In this document: one piece after another, positions 25,036 through 34,420 of the stretch | Layout: each line of letters begins with the position of its first letter | Position numbering within the stretch: position 1 is the stretch's first letter | NCBI RefSeq assembly: GCF_030547685.1 | Contig: NZ_JAUOQM010000018.1 | Coordinates: 91,281 to 155,280 of the forward strand | Direction: 5' to 3' | DNA length: 64,000 nucleotides | From: Gilvimarinus sp. 2_MG-2023 | GTDB taxonomy: Bacteria; Pseudomonadota; Gammaproteobacteria; Pseudomonadales; Cellvibrionaceae | Translations under genes and position numbers: made by a program | The notes under the pieces: model-generated | What the model was told of the DNA's origin: nothing | Databases searched by the model: none | What the model saw: the letters and a program-made list of their open reading frames with translations, nothing else

Positions 25036-25926
25036 TCATAGCATTGCCGAGTGATCGTCAACACCGCCTGCCTGTAAACTTTCGATAAATTTCTGTGCGG
25101 GGTTACTCTGATGGCGATTGCGGTGATAAATAACACCGAGTCGTCGCGACAGCGCCGGACTGCCCAGTGTTAAAGAGCATAAGCTGGCATCCAGCATTGA
25201 GGTGGGCAACACTCCCCAGCCCAAGCCAATAGCGACCATCATTTTAATCGTGTCCAAATGATTGGTCACCATATCGACATTGAGGGTGAGCGACTGGTCG
25301 GCAAACATCGAGCCGACCAATGCCGTGGTGTAAGTATTGCTGTCGGGCAAAATGGCTTTGTGTTGGGCGAGGTCAGACAAATTAATATGGCGTCCAGCCA
25401 AAGGGTGAGAGGGGCTGGCGACAAAGTGCAGCTCGTCGTGCCACACCGGAATTTGCTCAATGCCGGCGGGGGCGGTATCGGGCAGGGTAATCACACCCAA
25501 ATCAAACAAGCCTTGCTCGACCGCCTCCAGTGCTTTTTCCGAATCGAGAAAATGCAAATCCAGATTCACATCAGGGTATTGGCTCGAAAAACGTTGCAGC
25601 ACCGGTGGCAAGTGGTGCAGGCCAATATGGTGGCTGGTAGCAATGCTGAGCTTACCGGCGATGCGGTTGTTTAACCGGTCAATGGCGTGCTCGGCTTCGC
25701 TTACCAGCTCAAGGATGTGTTCCGCTCGCGGTAGCAGCGTATTGCCGGCGTGGGTTAGCGACAACTGTTTGCCAATTCGGTCGAACAATTTAGCCCTCAG
25801 GCTTTGCTCTAGCAGGGCAATGCGTTTACTGACCGCAGGCTGAGTCAAATGCAGCCTTTCTGCCGCCAGAGAAAAAGAGCCCAGTTCGGCGACCGCCATA
25901 AAAGTAGTGATATGTTGAGTGTCCAT
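25036..25926 (-). CDS. LysR-family regulator divergent from leuC
   Basis: A 296-residue LysR protein with the N-terminal helix-turn-helix FMAVAELGSFSLAAERLHLTQPAVSKRIALLEQSLRAKLFDR and a periplasmic-binding-like effector domain from about residue 90. It is divergent from leuC, and P. aeruginosa also has a LysR gene (PA3122) at this spot. A T-N11-A palindrome lies between them. I infer that it regulates itself and possibly leucine synthesis; the effector is unknown. Confidence 0.88.
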   Translation of the reverse strand: MDTQHITTFMAVAELGSFSLAAERLHLTQPAVSKRIALLEQSLRAKLFDRIGKQLSLTHAGNTLLPRAEHILELVSEAEHAIDRLNNRIAGKLSIATSHHIGLHHLPPVLQRFSSQYPDVNLDLHFLDSEKALEAVEQGLFDLGVITLPDTAPAGIEQIPVWHDELHFVASPSHPLAGRHINLSDLAQHKAILPDSNTYTTALVGSMFADQSLTLNVDMVTNHLDTIKMMVAIGLGWGVLPTSMLDASLCSLTLGSPALSRRLGVIYHRNRHQSNPAQKFIESLQAGGVDDHSAML

Positions 25927-25941
25927 ACGGGCATTTTATCT

Positions 25942-25956
25942 ATTCCTAAAAGGAAT
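25942..25956. promoter_or_regulatory. Palindromic LysR-type operator (T-N11-A)
   Basis: ATTCCT-AAA-AGGAAT is a perfect inverted repeat that contains the T-N11-A core of LysR binding sites, 15 bases upstream of the lysR start and about 125 upstream of leuC. A weak -35/-10 pair for leuC (TTGTTT, 17 bases, TACCAT; 25979-26007) lies to its right. Confidence 0.6.
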
Positions 25957-26080
25957 GCAAAACATAAAAAATATAAATTTGTTTTATTGTTGGGTGAGCT
26001 TTACCATAGCCTCAACACTGTAAAAGTGACGACAATGACAGGCGCTAAGCGCCGCTACCGTGAAAGTTGGAGATTGAGCA

Positions 26081-27511
26081 ATGGCCGCAAGAACCCTTTA
26101 CGACAAACTTTGGGATACCCATTTGGTGCAGCAGCGCGCCGATGGCTCCGCGTTGATTTATATCGACCGCCATATTGTGCACGAGGTGACTTCGCCGCAG
26201 GCATTTGAGGGTTTGCGCCTGGCTGGCCGCAAGCCCTGGCGGGTGGATTCGGTTCTGGCAACGCCAGATCACAACGTGCCCACCACCGCCAAAGAGCGCG
26301 CTTCAGGCGTTAGCGGTATTGAAGATCCAGTGTCGCAAATTCAGGTTAAAACCCTCGATGATAACTGCGATGAGTTCGGCATTGTCGAATACAAAATCAA
26401 CGATCGTCGCCAGGGCATTGTGCACGTAGTAGGGCCTGAATCCGGCGCTTGCTTGCCCGGTATGACCATCGTTTGCGGCGACTCACACACCGCGACCAAC
26501 GGTGCATTGGGTGCCTTGGCACACGGTATTGGCACCAGTGAAGTGGAGCACGTATTGGCCACTCAGTGTTTGGTGGCGAAAAAAATGCAAAACATGCTGG
26601 TGGAAGTCAACGGTGAGTTAGGCCCAGGCGTTACATCCAAAGACGTTGTTTTGGCCATTATCGGCAAAATCGGCACCGCCGGCGGCACAGGCTACGCCAT
26701 TGAGTTTGCCGGTGATGTATTTCGTGCAATGAGTATGGAAGGCCGCATGACCGTCTGTAATATGGCCATTGAAGCGGGAGCCCGCGCCGGCATGGTCGCG
26801 GTGGATGACATCACTCTCGATTACGTGAAGGGGCGTATCTACGCGCCGACCGAAGCGCAGTGGGCTCAGGCCGAGGCGGCTTGGCGCGATTTAAAATCCG
26901 ATGAAGGTGCGCACTTTGATGAAGTGGTCACGCTTAACGGCGCGGATATTTTACCGCAGGTTAGCTGGGGTACCTCGCCCGAAATGGTAGTGGGGGTGGA
27001 TGATGTGGTGCCAACACCGGCCAACGAGGCCGACCCCGTTAAGCGCGAGGGTATGGAGCGCGCCTTGGAGTATATGGGGTTAACGGCCGGGCAGGCGATT
27101 AAAGATATTAAGCTCGATCAGGTGTTTATCGGCTCGTGCACGAATTCGCGCATAGAAGACATGCGGGCCGCCGCCGAGGTTGTTAAGGGGCGTCAAAAAG
27201 CCGCCAGCGTTAAACAGGCGATGGTGGTGCCAGGCTCCGGTTTGGTCAAGGCGCAAGCCGAAGCCGAAGGTCTGGATAAGATTTTTATTGCCGCGGGTTT
27301 TGAGTGGCGCGAGCCGGGTTGCTCCATGTGTTTGGCCATGAATGCCGATAAATTAGGCGCCGGTGAGCACTGTGCCTCAACCTCTAACCGCAACTTTGAG
27401 GGGCGCCAGGGTTATGGCGGGCGCACGCACTTGGTAAGCCCAGCGATGGCAGCCGCTGCAGGTATTGCCGGTCACTTTGTCGATGTACGCGAATTTGTCG
27501 CCCAGGCTTAA
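26081..27511 (+). CDS. leuC: 3-isopropylmalate dehydratase large subunit LeuC
   Basis: A 476-residue aconitase-superfamily subunit. The iron-sulfur ligands are visible in [14 protein letters not shown] and GCSMCLAMN. Other signatures are [16 protein letters not shown] and [23 protein letters not shown]. With LeuD it isomerises 2- to 3-isopropylmalate. First gene of the leucine run; GGAG ribosome site ten bases before the ATG. Confidence 0.98.
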   Translation: MAARTLYDKLWDTHLVQQRADGSALIYIDRHIVHEVTSPQAFEGLRLAGRKPWRVDSVLATPDHNVPTTAKERASGVSGIEDPVSQIQVKTLDDNCDEFGIVEYKINDRRQGIVHVVGPESGACLPGMTIVCGDSHTATNGALGALAHGIGTSEVEHVLATQCLVAKKMQNMLVEVNGELGPGVTSKDVVLAIIGKIGTAGGTGYAIEFAGDVFRAMSMEGRMTVCNMAIEAGARAGMVAVDDITLDYVKGRIYAPTEAQWAQAEAAWRDLKSDEGAHFDEVVTLNGADILPQVSWGTSPEMVVGVDDVVPTPANEADPVKREGMERALEYMGLTAGQAIKDIKLDQVFIGSCTNSRIEDMRAAAEVVKGRQKAASVKQAMVVPGSGLVKAQAEAEGLDKIFIAAGFEWREPGCSMCLAMNADKLGAGEHCASTSNRNFEGRQGYGGRTHLVSPAMAAAAGIAGHFVDVREFVAQA

Positions 27512-27522
27512 GGGGAAAGAAA

Positions 27523-28173
27523 ATGAAAAGTTTTACCAAAATCACCGGTATTGCTGCGCCTATGGATCGCGCCAATGTCGATACCGATATGATTATTCCC
27601 AAGCAGTTTTTGAAGTCTATTAAGCGTACCGGCTTTGGCAAAAACCTGTTTGATGAGTTGCGTTATTTGGATGAAGGCAAGCCAGATCAAGAGTGCACTG
27701 GCCGCCCATTGAATACAGAGTTTCCGCTTAACCAAGAGCGCTATCAAGGTGCCAGTGTTCTGTTAACGCGCAAAAATTTCGGCTGTGGTTCGTCGCGCGA
27801 GCACGCGCCCTGGGCGCTGGACGATTACGGTTTTCGCTGTGTTATCGCCCCGAGCTTTGCCGATATTTTTTATAACAACTGTTTTAAAAACGGCCTTTTA
27901 CCGCTAGTGTTGAGCGAAGAGGACGTGGAAACTTTATTCCAGCAAATGTACGCCACACCCGGCTACCAATTAACGGTGGACCTGGCTAACCAGCAAGTGG
28001 TTACCCCAGGGGGCGATGTGTTTACCTTTGAGGTTGATGAGTTTCGCAAGCACTGCCTGATTAATGGTTTGGATGATATTGGCTTAACCCTTGAGCAGGC
28101 CGATGCCATTAAGGCTTACGAGGCAGAGCGTCGTCAAACAGCGCCGTGGTTGTTTGATGCGGTGAAAAATTAG
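27523..28173 (+). CDS. leuD: 3-isopropylmalate dehydratase small subunit LeuD
   Basis: A 216-residue subunit with the swivelling-domain motifs [34 protein letters not shown] and [16 protein letters not shown]. It sits 11 bases after leuC behind GGGGA and forms the dehydratase with LeuC. Confidence 0.98.
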   Translation: MKSFTKITGIAAPMDRANVDTDMIIPKQFLKSIKRTGFGKNLFDELRYLDEGKPDQECTGRPLNTEFPLNQERYQGASVLLTRKNFGCGSSREHAPWALDDYGFRCVIAPSFADIFYNNCFKNGLLPLVLSEEDVETLFQQMYATPGYQLTVDLANQQVVTPGGDVFTFEVDEFRKHCLINGLDDIGLTLEQADAIKAYEAERRQTAPWLFDAVKN

Positions 28174-28210
28174 TACGAGTAAAAATCTATAAAACACAAA
28201 GGAGCGTGTT

Positions 28211-28522
28211 GTGGATCGTTTTCATATTGCTTTGGCGGTAAAGGATTTAACTGAATCTATTGTCGATTATTCCATGCGCTTAGGTGGTAAGCCTAATGTG
28301 GTGGTGGGCGGTAAGTACGCCATGTGGCGTACAGCGTCGTTAAACTTTTCAATCAATCAGCTCCCCGAGCAGGCCGGCCAGTTGCGTCACCTCGGATTTG
28401 AAAGTGATGCCGCTACAGGCTTTTCTTGTGAAACGGATGTCAATGGCATTGAGTGGGAATTGTTTTCGCCGGTGGCGCAAGACACTAAAATATTTGAAAT
28501 TTATGGCGCGTCGGTGGAGTAG
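28211..28522 (+). CDS. Small VOC (glyoxalase-like) family protein inside the leu operon
   Basis: A 103-residue protein starting at GTG behind GGAG. It looks like a single beta-alpha-beta-beta-beta vicinal-oxygen-chelate module and a half: FHIALAVKDLTESIVDYSMRLGG, KYAMWRTASLNFSIN, RHLGFESD and GIEWELFSPV, with His5, the His/Glu in LRHLGFE and the Glu in EWELF in the positions of VOC metal ligands. No enzyme activity can be assigned. It lies between leuD and leuB where P. aeruginosa has a predicted methyltransferase (PA3119), so it is a lineage-specific insertion. Confidence 0.65.
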   Translation: MDRFHIALAVKDLTESIVDYSMRLGGKPNVVVGGKYAMWRTASLNFSINQLPEQAGQLRHLGFESDAATGFSCETDVNGIEWELFSPVAQDTKIFEIYGASVE

Positions 28523-28562
28523 TCAATCCGCGATCTCGCCTTTAACCTAATTAGGAGTGAGT

Positions 28563-29639
28563 GTGTCTAAGAAAGTAATGATTTTACCGGGCGACGGTAT
28601 TGGTCCGGAAATTGTCGAGCAAGCGTGTCGTGTACTTGAATCTGTTAATACGAAGTTCAATTTGGGTTTGGAGTTTGTCGAAGAGCTAATCGGTGGCGCT
28701 TCGATTGATGCCCACGGTGAGCCTTTAACCGATGCCGCTGTTGAGCGCGCACGCGGTTGCGATGCCATTTTGTTGGGTGCCGTCGGTGGCCCAAAGTGGG
28801 ACACCATTGATCGCGCCATTCGCCCTGAGCGCGGCCTGCTAAAAATTCGTTCGCAGCTGGGCTTGTACGCCAACTTGCGCCCGGCACTGCTGTACCCGCA
28901 ATTGGTGGAAGCGTCTAGCTTAAAGCCCGAGGTTGTTTCGGGTTTGGATATTTTGATTGTGCGCGAGCTGACCGGTGGTATTTACTTTGGCGAGCCGCGC
29001 GGCATTCGCACCCTAGAAAATGGCGAGCGCGAAGGCTTTAACACTTACAAATACTCCGAGAGTGAGATCGAGCGCATAGGTCGCACCGCCTTTGAAATGG
29101 CGCGCAAGCGCGATAAAAAAGTCTGCTCGGTGGATAAGGCCAATGTGCTGGAAGCCACCATCTTGTGGCGTGAAGTCATGGATCGCCTGGCGCCGGAGTA
29201 CCCCGATGTCGAGCTGTCGCACATGTACGTCGATAACGCCGCCATGCAACTGGTGCGCGCGCCCAAACAGTTCGATGTATTGGTGACCGGCAATATGTTT
29301 GGTGACATTTTGTCCGATGCCGCTGCCATGCTCACAGGCTCCATTGGCATGTTGCCCTCAGCGTCTTTGAACGAGCAGGGCCAAGGTATGTATGAGCCTT
29401 GTCATGGCAGTGCGCCAGATATCGCCGGCCAGGGGATTGCCAATCCTCTGGCAACGATTTTGTCAGCCTCCATGATGTTGCGTTACTCGCTGGCGGAAAC
29501 TGAGGCCGCCGATGCCATTGATGCGGCCGTTGGTAAGGTGTTGGATCAAGGCTTGCGCACTGCAGATATTGTCACCGACGGCACCGAAAAAGTCGGCACC
29601 CAAGCGATGGGGGATGCCGTACTAAAAGCCTTGCCATAA
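28563..29639 (+). CDS. leuB: 3-isopropylmalate dehydrogenase LeuB
   Basis: A 358-residue enzyme. Of two in-frame GTG codons, the one at 28563 ([18 protein letters not shown]) is five bases after AGGAG, while the one at 28557 overlaps that site, so the former is chosen. Conserved: [15 protein letters not shown], the catalytic Tyr/Lys region, [26 protein letters not shown] and [17 protein letters not shown]. It oxidatively decarboxylates 3-isopropylmalate with NAD+. Confidence 0.97.
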   Translation: MSKKVMILPGDGIGPEIVEQACRVLESVNTKFNLGLEFVEELIGGASIDAHGEPLTDAAVERARGCDAILLGAVGGPKWDTIDRAIRPERGLLKIRSQLGLYANLRPALLYPQLVEASSLKPEVVSGLDILIVRELTGGIYFGEPRGIRTLENGEREGFNTYKYSESEIERIGRTAFEMARKRDKKVCSVDKANVLEATILWREVMDRLAPEYPDVELSHMYVDNAAMQLVRAPKQFDVLVTGNMFGDILSDAAAMLTGSIGMLPSASLNEQGQGMYEPCHGSAPDIAGQGIANPLATILSASMMLRYSLAETEAADAIDAAVGKVLDQGLRTADIVTDGTEKVGTQAMGDAVLKALP

Positions 29640-29641
29640 AT

Positions 29642-29658
29642 AATTGGTCAGACCAATT
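29642..29658. promoter_or_regulatory. Perfect palindrome matching the PdhR-type GntR operator
   Basis: AATTGGTC-A-GACCAATT starts two bases after the leuB stop codon and about 100 bases before asd. It fits the E. coli PdhR operator (AATTGGTnnnACCAATT, from memory) at every fixed position and is close to FadR-type sites. It could also be a short 3' stem-loop of leuB, but no T run follows. Binding by a GntR-family protein is inference. Confidence 0.45.
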
Positions 29659-29759
29659 GTTTGCAGTTAAGGGCTATTTACGGCAAAATTAAAGGCTGAT
29701 CTCGCTTGCCCACAAGGCGCTGAGGTCGGCTTTAATTCATTTAAACCAGAGAGTTAAAC

Positions 29760-30869
29760 ATGAAAGTAGGTTTTGTAGGTTGGCGCGGCATGGTCGGCTC
29801 CGTACTCATGGAACGCATGGTTGCGGAAAACGATTTTGAGGGTTTAGAACCCGTATTTTTCACCACATCTAACGTGGGTGGTCCGGCACCAAAAGTGGCC
29901 GAAGGCTTACCGCCCCTCAAAGACGCCTACGCGATTGACGACTTAAACCAAATGGACGCCATTATCTCTTGTCAGGGTGGCGACTATACCAAAGCGGTAT
30001 TCTCTGATTTACGCAATGGCGGCTGGCAAGGCTACTGGATTGACGCGGCCTCCAGCCTGCGCATGGCTGACGACGCCATCATTGTGCTGGACCCGGTAAA
30101 CCTCAACGTTATTAAAGACGGTTTGTCACGCGGCGTAAAAAATTACGTCGGTGGTAACTGTACCGTTAGCTTGATGCTAATGGGGCTGGGTGGCTTATTC
30201 GCCAACGATCTGGTGGAGTGGGGAACCTCCATGACCTACCAGGCTGCCTCTGGCGCCGGTGCACGCAACATGCGTGAGCTGATCGAGCAAATGGGTACCA
30301 TTCGCGATGCAGTGGCCCCCGAACTGGCCGACCCGGCCTCTGCTATTTTGGATATCGACCGCAAAGTGGCCGAGACTATGCGCTCTGGCGACTTCCCGGT
30401 AGACAATTTTGGCGCGCCCTTGGCCGGTAGCGTGCTGCCTTTTATCGACAGTCAGCTCGACAACGGCCAGAGTCGTGAAGAGTGGAAAGCTCAGGCCGAA
30501 ACCAACAAGATTTTGGGCAACACAGGCAACCCAATTCCACTGGACGGTACCTGTGTGCGTATTGGCGCCATGCGCTGTCACGCTCAGGCATTGACCCTGA
30601 AACTGAAAAAAGACGTGCCATTGACTGATATCGAACAGATGTTGGCCGAGCACAACGAATGGGCCAAAGTGGTTCCTAACGATAAAGAGTCCACTTTGCG
30701 CGACCTGACGCCAACGGCCGTTACCGGCACTTTGACGGTACCGGTGGGGCGCTTGCGTAAATTGAGCATGGGGGGTGAATACCTCAACGCCTTTACCGTG
30801 GGTGATCAGCTCTTGTGGGGTGCGGCTGAGCCTCTGCGCCGTATGCTGAAAGTGTTGCGCGAATCGTAA
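29760..30869 (+). CDS. asd: Aspartate-semialdehyde dehydrogenase Asd
   Basis: A 369-residue enzyme with NADP-binding [18 protein letters not shown], the catalytic Cys in [19 protein letters not shown] and the substrate segment [20 protein letters not shown]. This is the Gram-negative (E. coli-like) type, producing aspartate semialdehyde for Met, Thr, Lys and diaminopimelate. The asd-like 'usg' gene that follows asd in P. aeruginosa (PA3116) is absent. Confidence 0.97.
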   Translation: MKVGFVGWRGMVGSVLMERMVAENDFEGLEPVFFTTSNVGGPAPKVAEGLPPLKDAYAIDDLNQMDAIISCQGGDYTKAVFSDLRNGGWQGYWIDAASSLRMADDAIIVLDPVNLNVIKDGLSRGVKNYVGGNCTVSLMLMGLGGLFANDLVEWGTSMTYQAASGAGARNMRELIEQMGTIRDAVAPELADPASAILDIDRKVAETMRSGDFPVDNFGAPLAGSVLPFIDSQLDNGQSREEWKAQAETNKILGNTGNPIPLDGTCVRIGAMRCHAQALTLKLKKDVPLTDIEQMLAEHNEWAKVVPNDKESTLRDLTPTAVTGTLTVPVGRLRKLSMGGEYLNAFTVGDQLLWGAAEPLRRMLKVLRES

Positions 30870-30887
30870 TTCTTTAAGCTCCCACCG

Positions 30888-30921
30888 AAACCCCGGCAAG
30901 CCCTGCTTGCTGGGGTTTTTT
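30888..30921 (+). terminator. Rho-independent terminator after asd
   Basis: AAACCCC-GGCAAGC pairs with GCTTGC-TGGGGTTT across three bases and runs into six to seven T. It lies 19 bases after the asd stop and separates asd from fimV. The remaining ~280 bases to fimV hold no gene. Confidence 0.9.
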
Positions 30922-31200
30922 ATGGGTGGGGTGTGACCGAGGGCGCAATTTTTACCATTTTTACCGCGTTTGGTTATTTTTTCATTGAAAAAGCCTGCCT
31001 AAAAAAGCCGTCTAAGCTGGGTAAGTGTTGATAAAAAGCTATTTATAATGAATACTTACAGCCGATACTGAAGAATTATTCGAGGTTTTGGGGCCTCTTA
31101 CCGAATCAACATTGGCTGGCCGCGTAAAAATTAAGTGGCTGACAGGACGTCGTAGGGCTGGGTCGTCGGAAGGCTGGGGATAATATAAAAGGAAAGTGCT

Positions 31201-34200
31201 ATGCAACTTCGTAAGCTGTTAATACTGCTTGGGGTCTTGTCGCTACTGGTGTCGCGTTCAGTGATGGCACTGGGTCTAGGCGATATCAAGCTCAATTCAT
31301 CCCTGAATGAGCCGCTCGATGCCCACATCAATTTAATTGATATTGGTGAGCTGGACTCCGACCAAATTATTGCACGACTGGCGGATGAAAAAGATTTCCG
31401 ACGCTTGGGTATTGAACGAGAGTTCTTCTATACCCAGCTTCGCTTCAATGTCATTACCGACCAATCCGGCGGGCCGTTTATTGCGGTGACCAGTAAAGAC
31501 CCTGTGCGAGAGCCATTTATAAGCATTGTGGTGGAAGTGCGCTGGACCAGTGGTCGCCTGTTGCGCGAATACACCGTGTTACTGGATTTGCCCGTTTTTG
31601 CCGATGAGGCCGCACGCCCCGTTGAAGCAACAGCCACACCATTGCGCGACACCAGCACCCCTGTAAAGAGTGAGCCGGTACGGACTGCGACAGAGCCCGG
31701 CGCCGTATCGGCAAATCGCTCTAATGCAAGTGACGTGTACGGGCCCGTTAAAGCAAATGACACCCTGTGGGAGATTGCTCGCGATGTAAGACCTGGGCGC
31801 GAGTCTATCCAGCAAACTATGTTGGCGATTCAACGCGCCAACCCCGAGGCCTTTATTCGCGGCAACATTAACTTGTTGCGTAAAGGCCAAGTGCTGCGCA
31901 TTCCATCCTCGCAAGAAATTAATCGGATGTCGAATCGCCAGGCTATCACTCAAGTGGCGCAACAAAACCGGGATTGGTCCGGTAACGCAATGGGTGCCCA
32001 GCTGGATGCATCCGGTCGCGGCTCCTCGATTGATCGATCTGACTCTTCTAGGCGCGGCCAAGTTAAGCTGGCTGCACCGGGTACAACCGGCGCGGGCGGC
32101 ACCGCTCAAGGTGGTGGTTATGGTAATGGCGACGCGGGCGAAATTGCCGGCGAACTGGCCGCTACCGAAGAAGAATTAGAACGCAGCATGAGTGAAAACA
32201 ATGAGTTGCGTTCACGGGTAACCGATCTGGAAGAGCAGATTGAAACCATGGAACGCCTGCTTGAGGTGAGTAACGAGCAGTTGAGTGCTTTACAAACTGG
32301 TAGCGCCGAGCAACAACAGGCGGCCAACGATGCCGAAGCCGCACAGACTGAAATCGACACTGAAACAACAGGTACTGTGGTAGCAGCCACCGAACAGGCC
32401 GCGTCATCCGTGACCAGTGAATCGGCCGTTGACGAACCCGAAGCAGAGACGGAAGTCACTGCGGTAGAGGAAAAAGCCAAGGCCAGTAAAGTGGTTCGTC
32501 GTCCGCCAGAGCCGAGCTTAATGGATAAGCTGATGGCTAATATCCTTTGGATTGGCCTCGCGATCATTGGTTTAATCGTTGCTGTCTTTGTTATTTTGCG
32601 CAAGCGCAGCGGTACAGCAGATTCCGAAGAAGAATTCACCTCCGAATTTGACGACTCAGTATTTAATACCGAAGACGACGAGCCGGAAGAAGATCAGCCG
32701 GTTGATGATGCAGATGAAAGCTTTGAAGAAGCTTTCGCTGAAGAAGTCGATACCACCCCAACAGAAGCGGAAACCGGCGATGTAGTGGGTGAAGCGGATA
32801 TTTACATCGCTTACGCCAAGTACGATCAAGCCGAAGAAATGCTGTTAAATGGTTTGGAAAAAGAGCCTGGCTCACAAGCTATTCAGCTGAAACTGTTGGA
32901 AGTGTACGCTGAAAGCGACAATCGCTCCGCTTTTAACGAGCGTTACAGCGCACTGATACCGCAGGCCGATGCTGCGACCACAGAAAAAGCCAACGATTTG
33001 CGCGCACAATTTGGCCCAATGGATGACGCCGATGATATGGGCGCGGCAATGGAGTTGGACGACCTCGGTTTAGATCTGGAACAGAATGAAGAGACGAGCC
33101 CTGTAGCCGACACACAGCCCGAGGCAGACAATGCCCTAGAGTTGGATGCTGAATTGGACAGCGAGTTGGATCTCGATGGTGCATTTGAACTCGATGATCT
33201 TGAACAAAGTGCCGAAAATGACAGCAGCAGCGAAGAGCTGCTTGAGTTGGGTACCGAGGAAGACGAACTAAGCTTGGACGATTTCGACTTCGAATTGGAT
33301 GACACCGAACAGAGCAGCCCTGAAAAAGCCGCTACCGATGAAGTGGATCTTGATGGTTCAGCTACAAGTTACGACTTGTCTTTCGACGCTGAAGAAACCG
33401 AACTAGATTCCGATGCCGAGTTGCTCGACTTTGAGCTTGAGGATGACGAGACCGACAGCGCAGCGCCTTTAACCGAAAGTGCGGAAGATAAGCCAACCGC
33501 TCTGGCAGACGAAGAGCCACTGTTGGATTTAGATACGCTCGACATCGAACAGGATGTTCCGGCTGATACTGATGACGCGTCCGATGATGTCTTCACGCTC
33601 GATCTCGATGACAGCGAAGAGTTAGCGACTTCGGATGATTCTACCGAACTCGACGACCTTAGCTTTGATTTGGAAGATGACACCACGGCCGCCGAGCCAT
33701 CCGAGCTAGACAGCTTGGGTGATCTTGATCTGGGCGATCTGGAGCTGGAAGGTGACGATACCCCAGCGGCTGAATCAGAAGCACCGTTGCTGGATGAAGA
33801 CTTTGATCTGAGTCTGGATGAGACGCCTGCCGCCGATGCAGTTAAGGCCGACGCTGACGAAGAAGCTGTGCCTACTTTGGATTTGGCCGATGATGATGCC
33901 GATGACTTTGATCTCGACCAGGCCATGGGTGATGTCGACCTAGAAGCATTGGATCGTGAAATGGCCGATCTCGATACTCCGACACAACCGGATGCGCCAG
34001 TGGCCGAACCCGCTGCCGATGAAACCTTTGCCGGTGTCGAAAGTGACGAGATGGATCTGTCTGTGGATGAAGACGATGCATTCGACGAAGCTTTAGGTGA
34101 TCTGGATGTTGGGCTCGATGTTGATGATCTGCCCTCCCCAGAGTCAGTATCTGACACATCCGATGACGACGAAGATCTCGACTTTTTGGCCGATGCCGAT

Positions 34201-34350
34201 GAAGCGGCTACCAAGCTAGATCTGGCGCGCGCCTATATTGATATGGGTGATATGGAAGGCGCCAAAGATATCTTGTCTGAGGTTGTTGAAGAAGGTACCG
34301 ATGAGCAAAAGCAAGACGCTCAGTCGCTGCTGGAAAAAGTAGACAGCTAA
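31201..34350 (+). CDS. fimV: FimV/HubP-family polar landmark protein
   Basis: A 1049-residue protein. Signal peptide (cleavage after SVMA, residue 23) is followed by the FimV N-terminal domain LGLGDIKLNSSLNEPLDAHINL. A LysM peptidoglycan-binding domain spans residues ~180-237 (YGPVKANDTLWEIARDVRP ... INLLRKGQVLRIPS), then a coiled coil at ~310-370 and one membrane helix at ~449-468 (ILWIGLAIIGLIVAVFVILRKR region). The cytoplasmic part begins with a TPR-like segment (~530-590), continues with ~400 residues of Asp/Glu/Leu-rich repeats, and ends with the conserved TPR tail AATKLDLARAYIDMGDMEGAKDIL. FimV organises type IV pili, type II secretion and chemoreceptors at the pole. AAGGAA ribosome site. 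It has its own terminator downstream. Confidence 0.95.
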   Translation: MQLRKLLILLGVLSLLVSRSVMALGLGDIKLNSSLNEPLDAHINLIDIGELDSDQIIARLADEKDFRRLGIEREFFYTQLRFNVITDQSGGPFIAVTSKDPVREPFISIVVEVRWTSGRLLREYTVLLDLPVFADEAARPVEATATPLRDTSTPVKSEPVRTATEPGAVSANRSNASDVYGPVKANDTLWEIARDVRPGRESIQQTMLAIQRANPEAFIRGNINLLRKGQVLRIPSSQEINRMSNRQAITQVAQQNRDWSGNAMGAQLDASGRGSSIDRSDSSRRGQVKLAAPGTTGAGGTAQGGGYGNGDAGEIAGELAATEEELERSMSENNELRSRVTDLEEQIETMERLLEVSNEQLSALQTGSAEQQQAANDAEAAQTEIDTETTGTVVAATEQAASSVTSESAVDEPEAETEVTAVEEKAKASKVVRRPPEPSLMDKLMANILWIGLAIIGLIVAVFVILRKRSGTADSEEEFTSEFDDSVFNTEDDEPEEDQPVDDADESFEEAFAEEVDTTPTEAETGDVVGEADIYIAYAKYDQAEEMLLNGLEKEPGSQAIQLKLLEVYAESDNRSAFNERYSALIPQADAATTEKANDLRAQFGPMDDADDMGAAMELDDLGLDLEQNEETSPVADTQPEADNALELDAELDSELDLDGAFELDDLEQSAENDSSSEELLELGTEEDELSLDDFDFELDDTEQSSPEKAATDEVDLDGSATSYDLSFDAEETELDSDAELLDFELEDDETDSAAPLTESAEDKPTALADEEPLLDLDTLDIEQDVPADTDDASDDVFTLDLDDSEELATSDDSTELDDLSFDLEDDTTAAEPSELDSLGDLDLGDLELEGDDTPAAESEAPLLDEDFDLSLDETPAADAVKADADEEAVPTLDLADDDADDFDLDQAMGDVDLEALDREMADLDTPTQPDAPVAEPAADETFAGVESDEMDLSVDEDDAFDEALGDLDVGLDVDDLPSPESVSDTSDDDEDLDFLADADEAATKLDLARAYIDMGDMEGAKDILSEVVEEGTDEQKQDAQSLLEKVDS

Positions 34351-34366
34351 GCGCTGACTAGAGTCA

Positions 34367-34405
34367 AAAGGCCTTGTACGTTCAAGCGTGCAGGGCCTTT
34401 TTTTT
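34367..34405 (+). terminator. Rho-independent terminator of fimV
   Basis: AAGGCC with TTGTACG pairs to CGTGCAG with GGCCTT (13 pairs, some G-T) around a five-base loop, followed by eight T. It ends just before the likely truA start. Confidence 0.9.
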
Positions 34406-34420
34406 CATATGAGAAGCAAC

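Noticed and set aside
33369-34214. 281-codon Ser-rich open frame antisense to fimV
   Set aside because: It mirrors the acidic repeat tract of fimV (Asp/Glu codons read as Ser/Val/Phe on the other strand), has no ribosome site and no family-like pattern.
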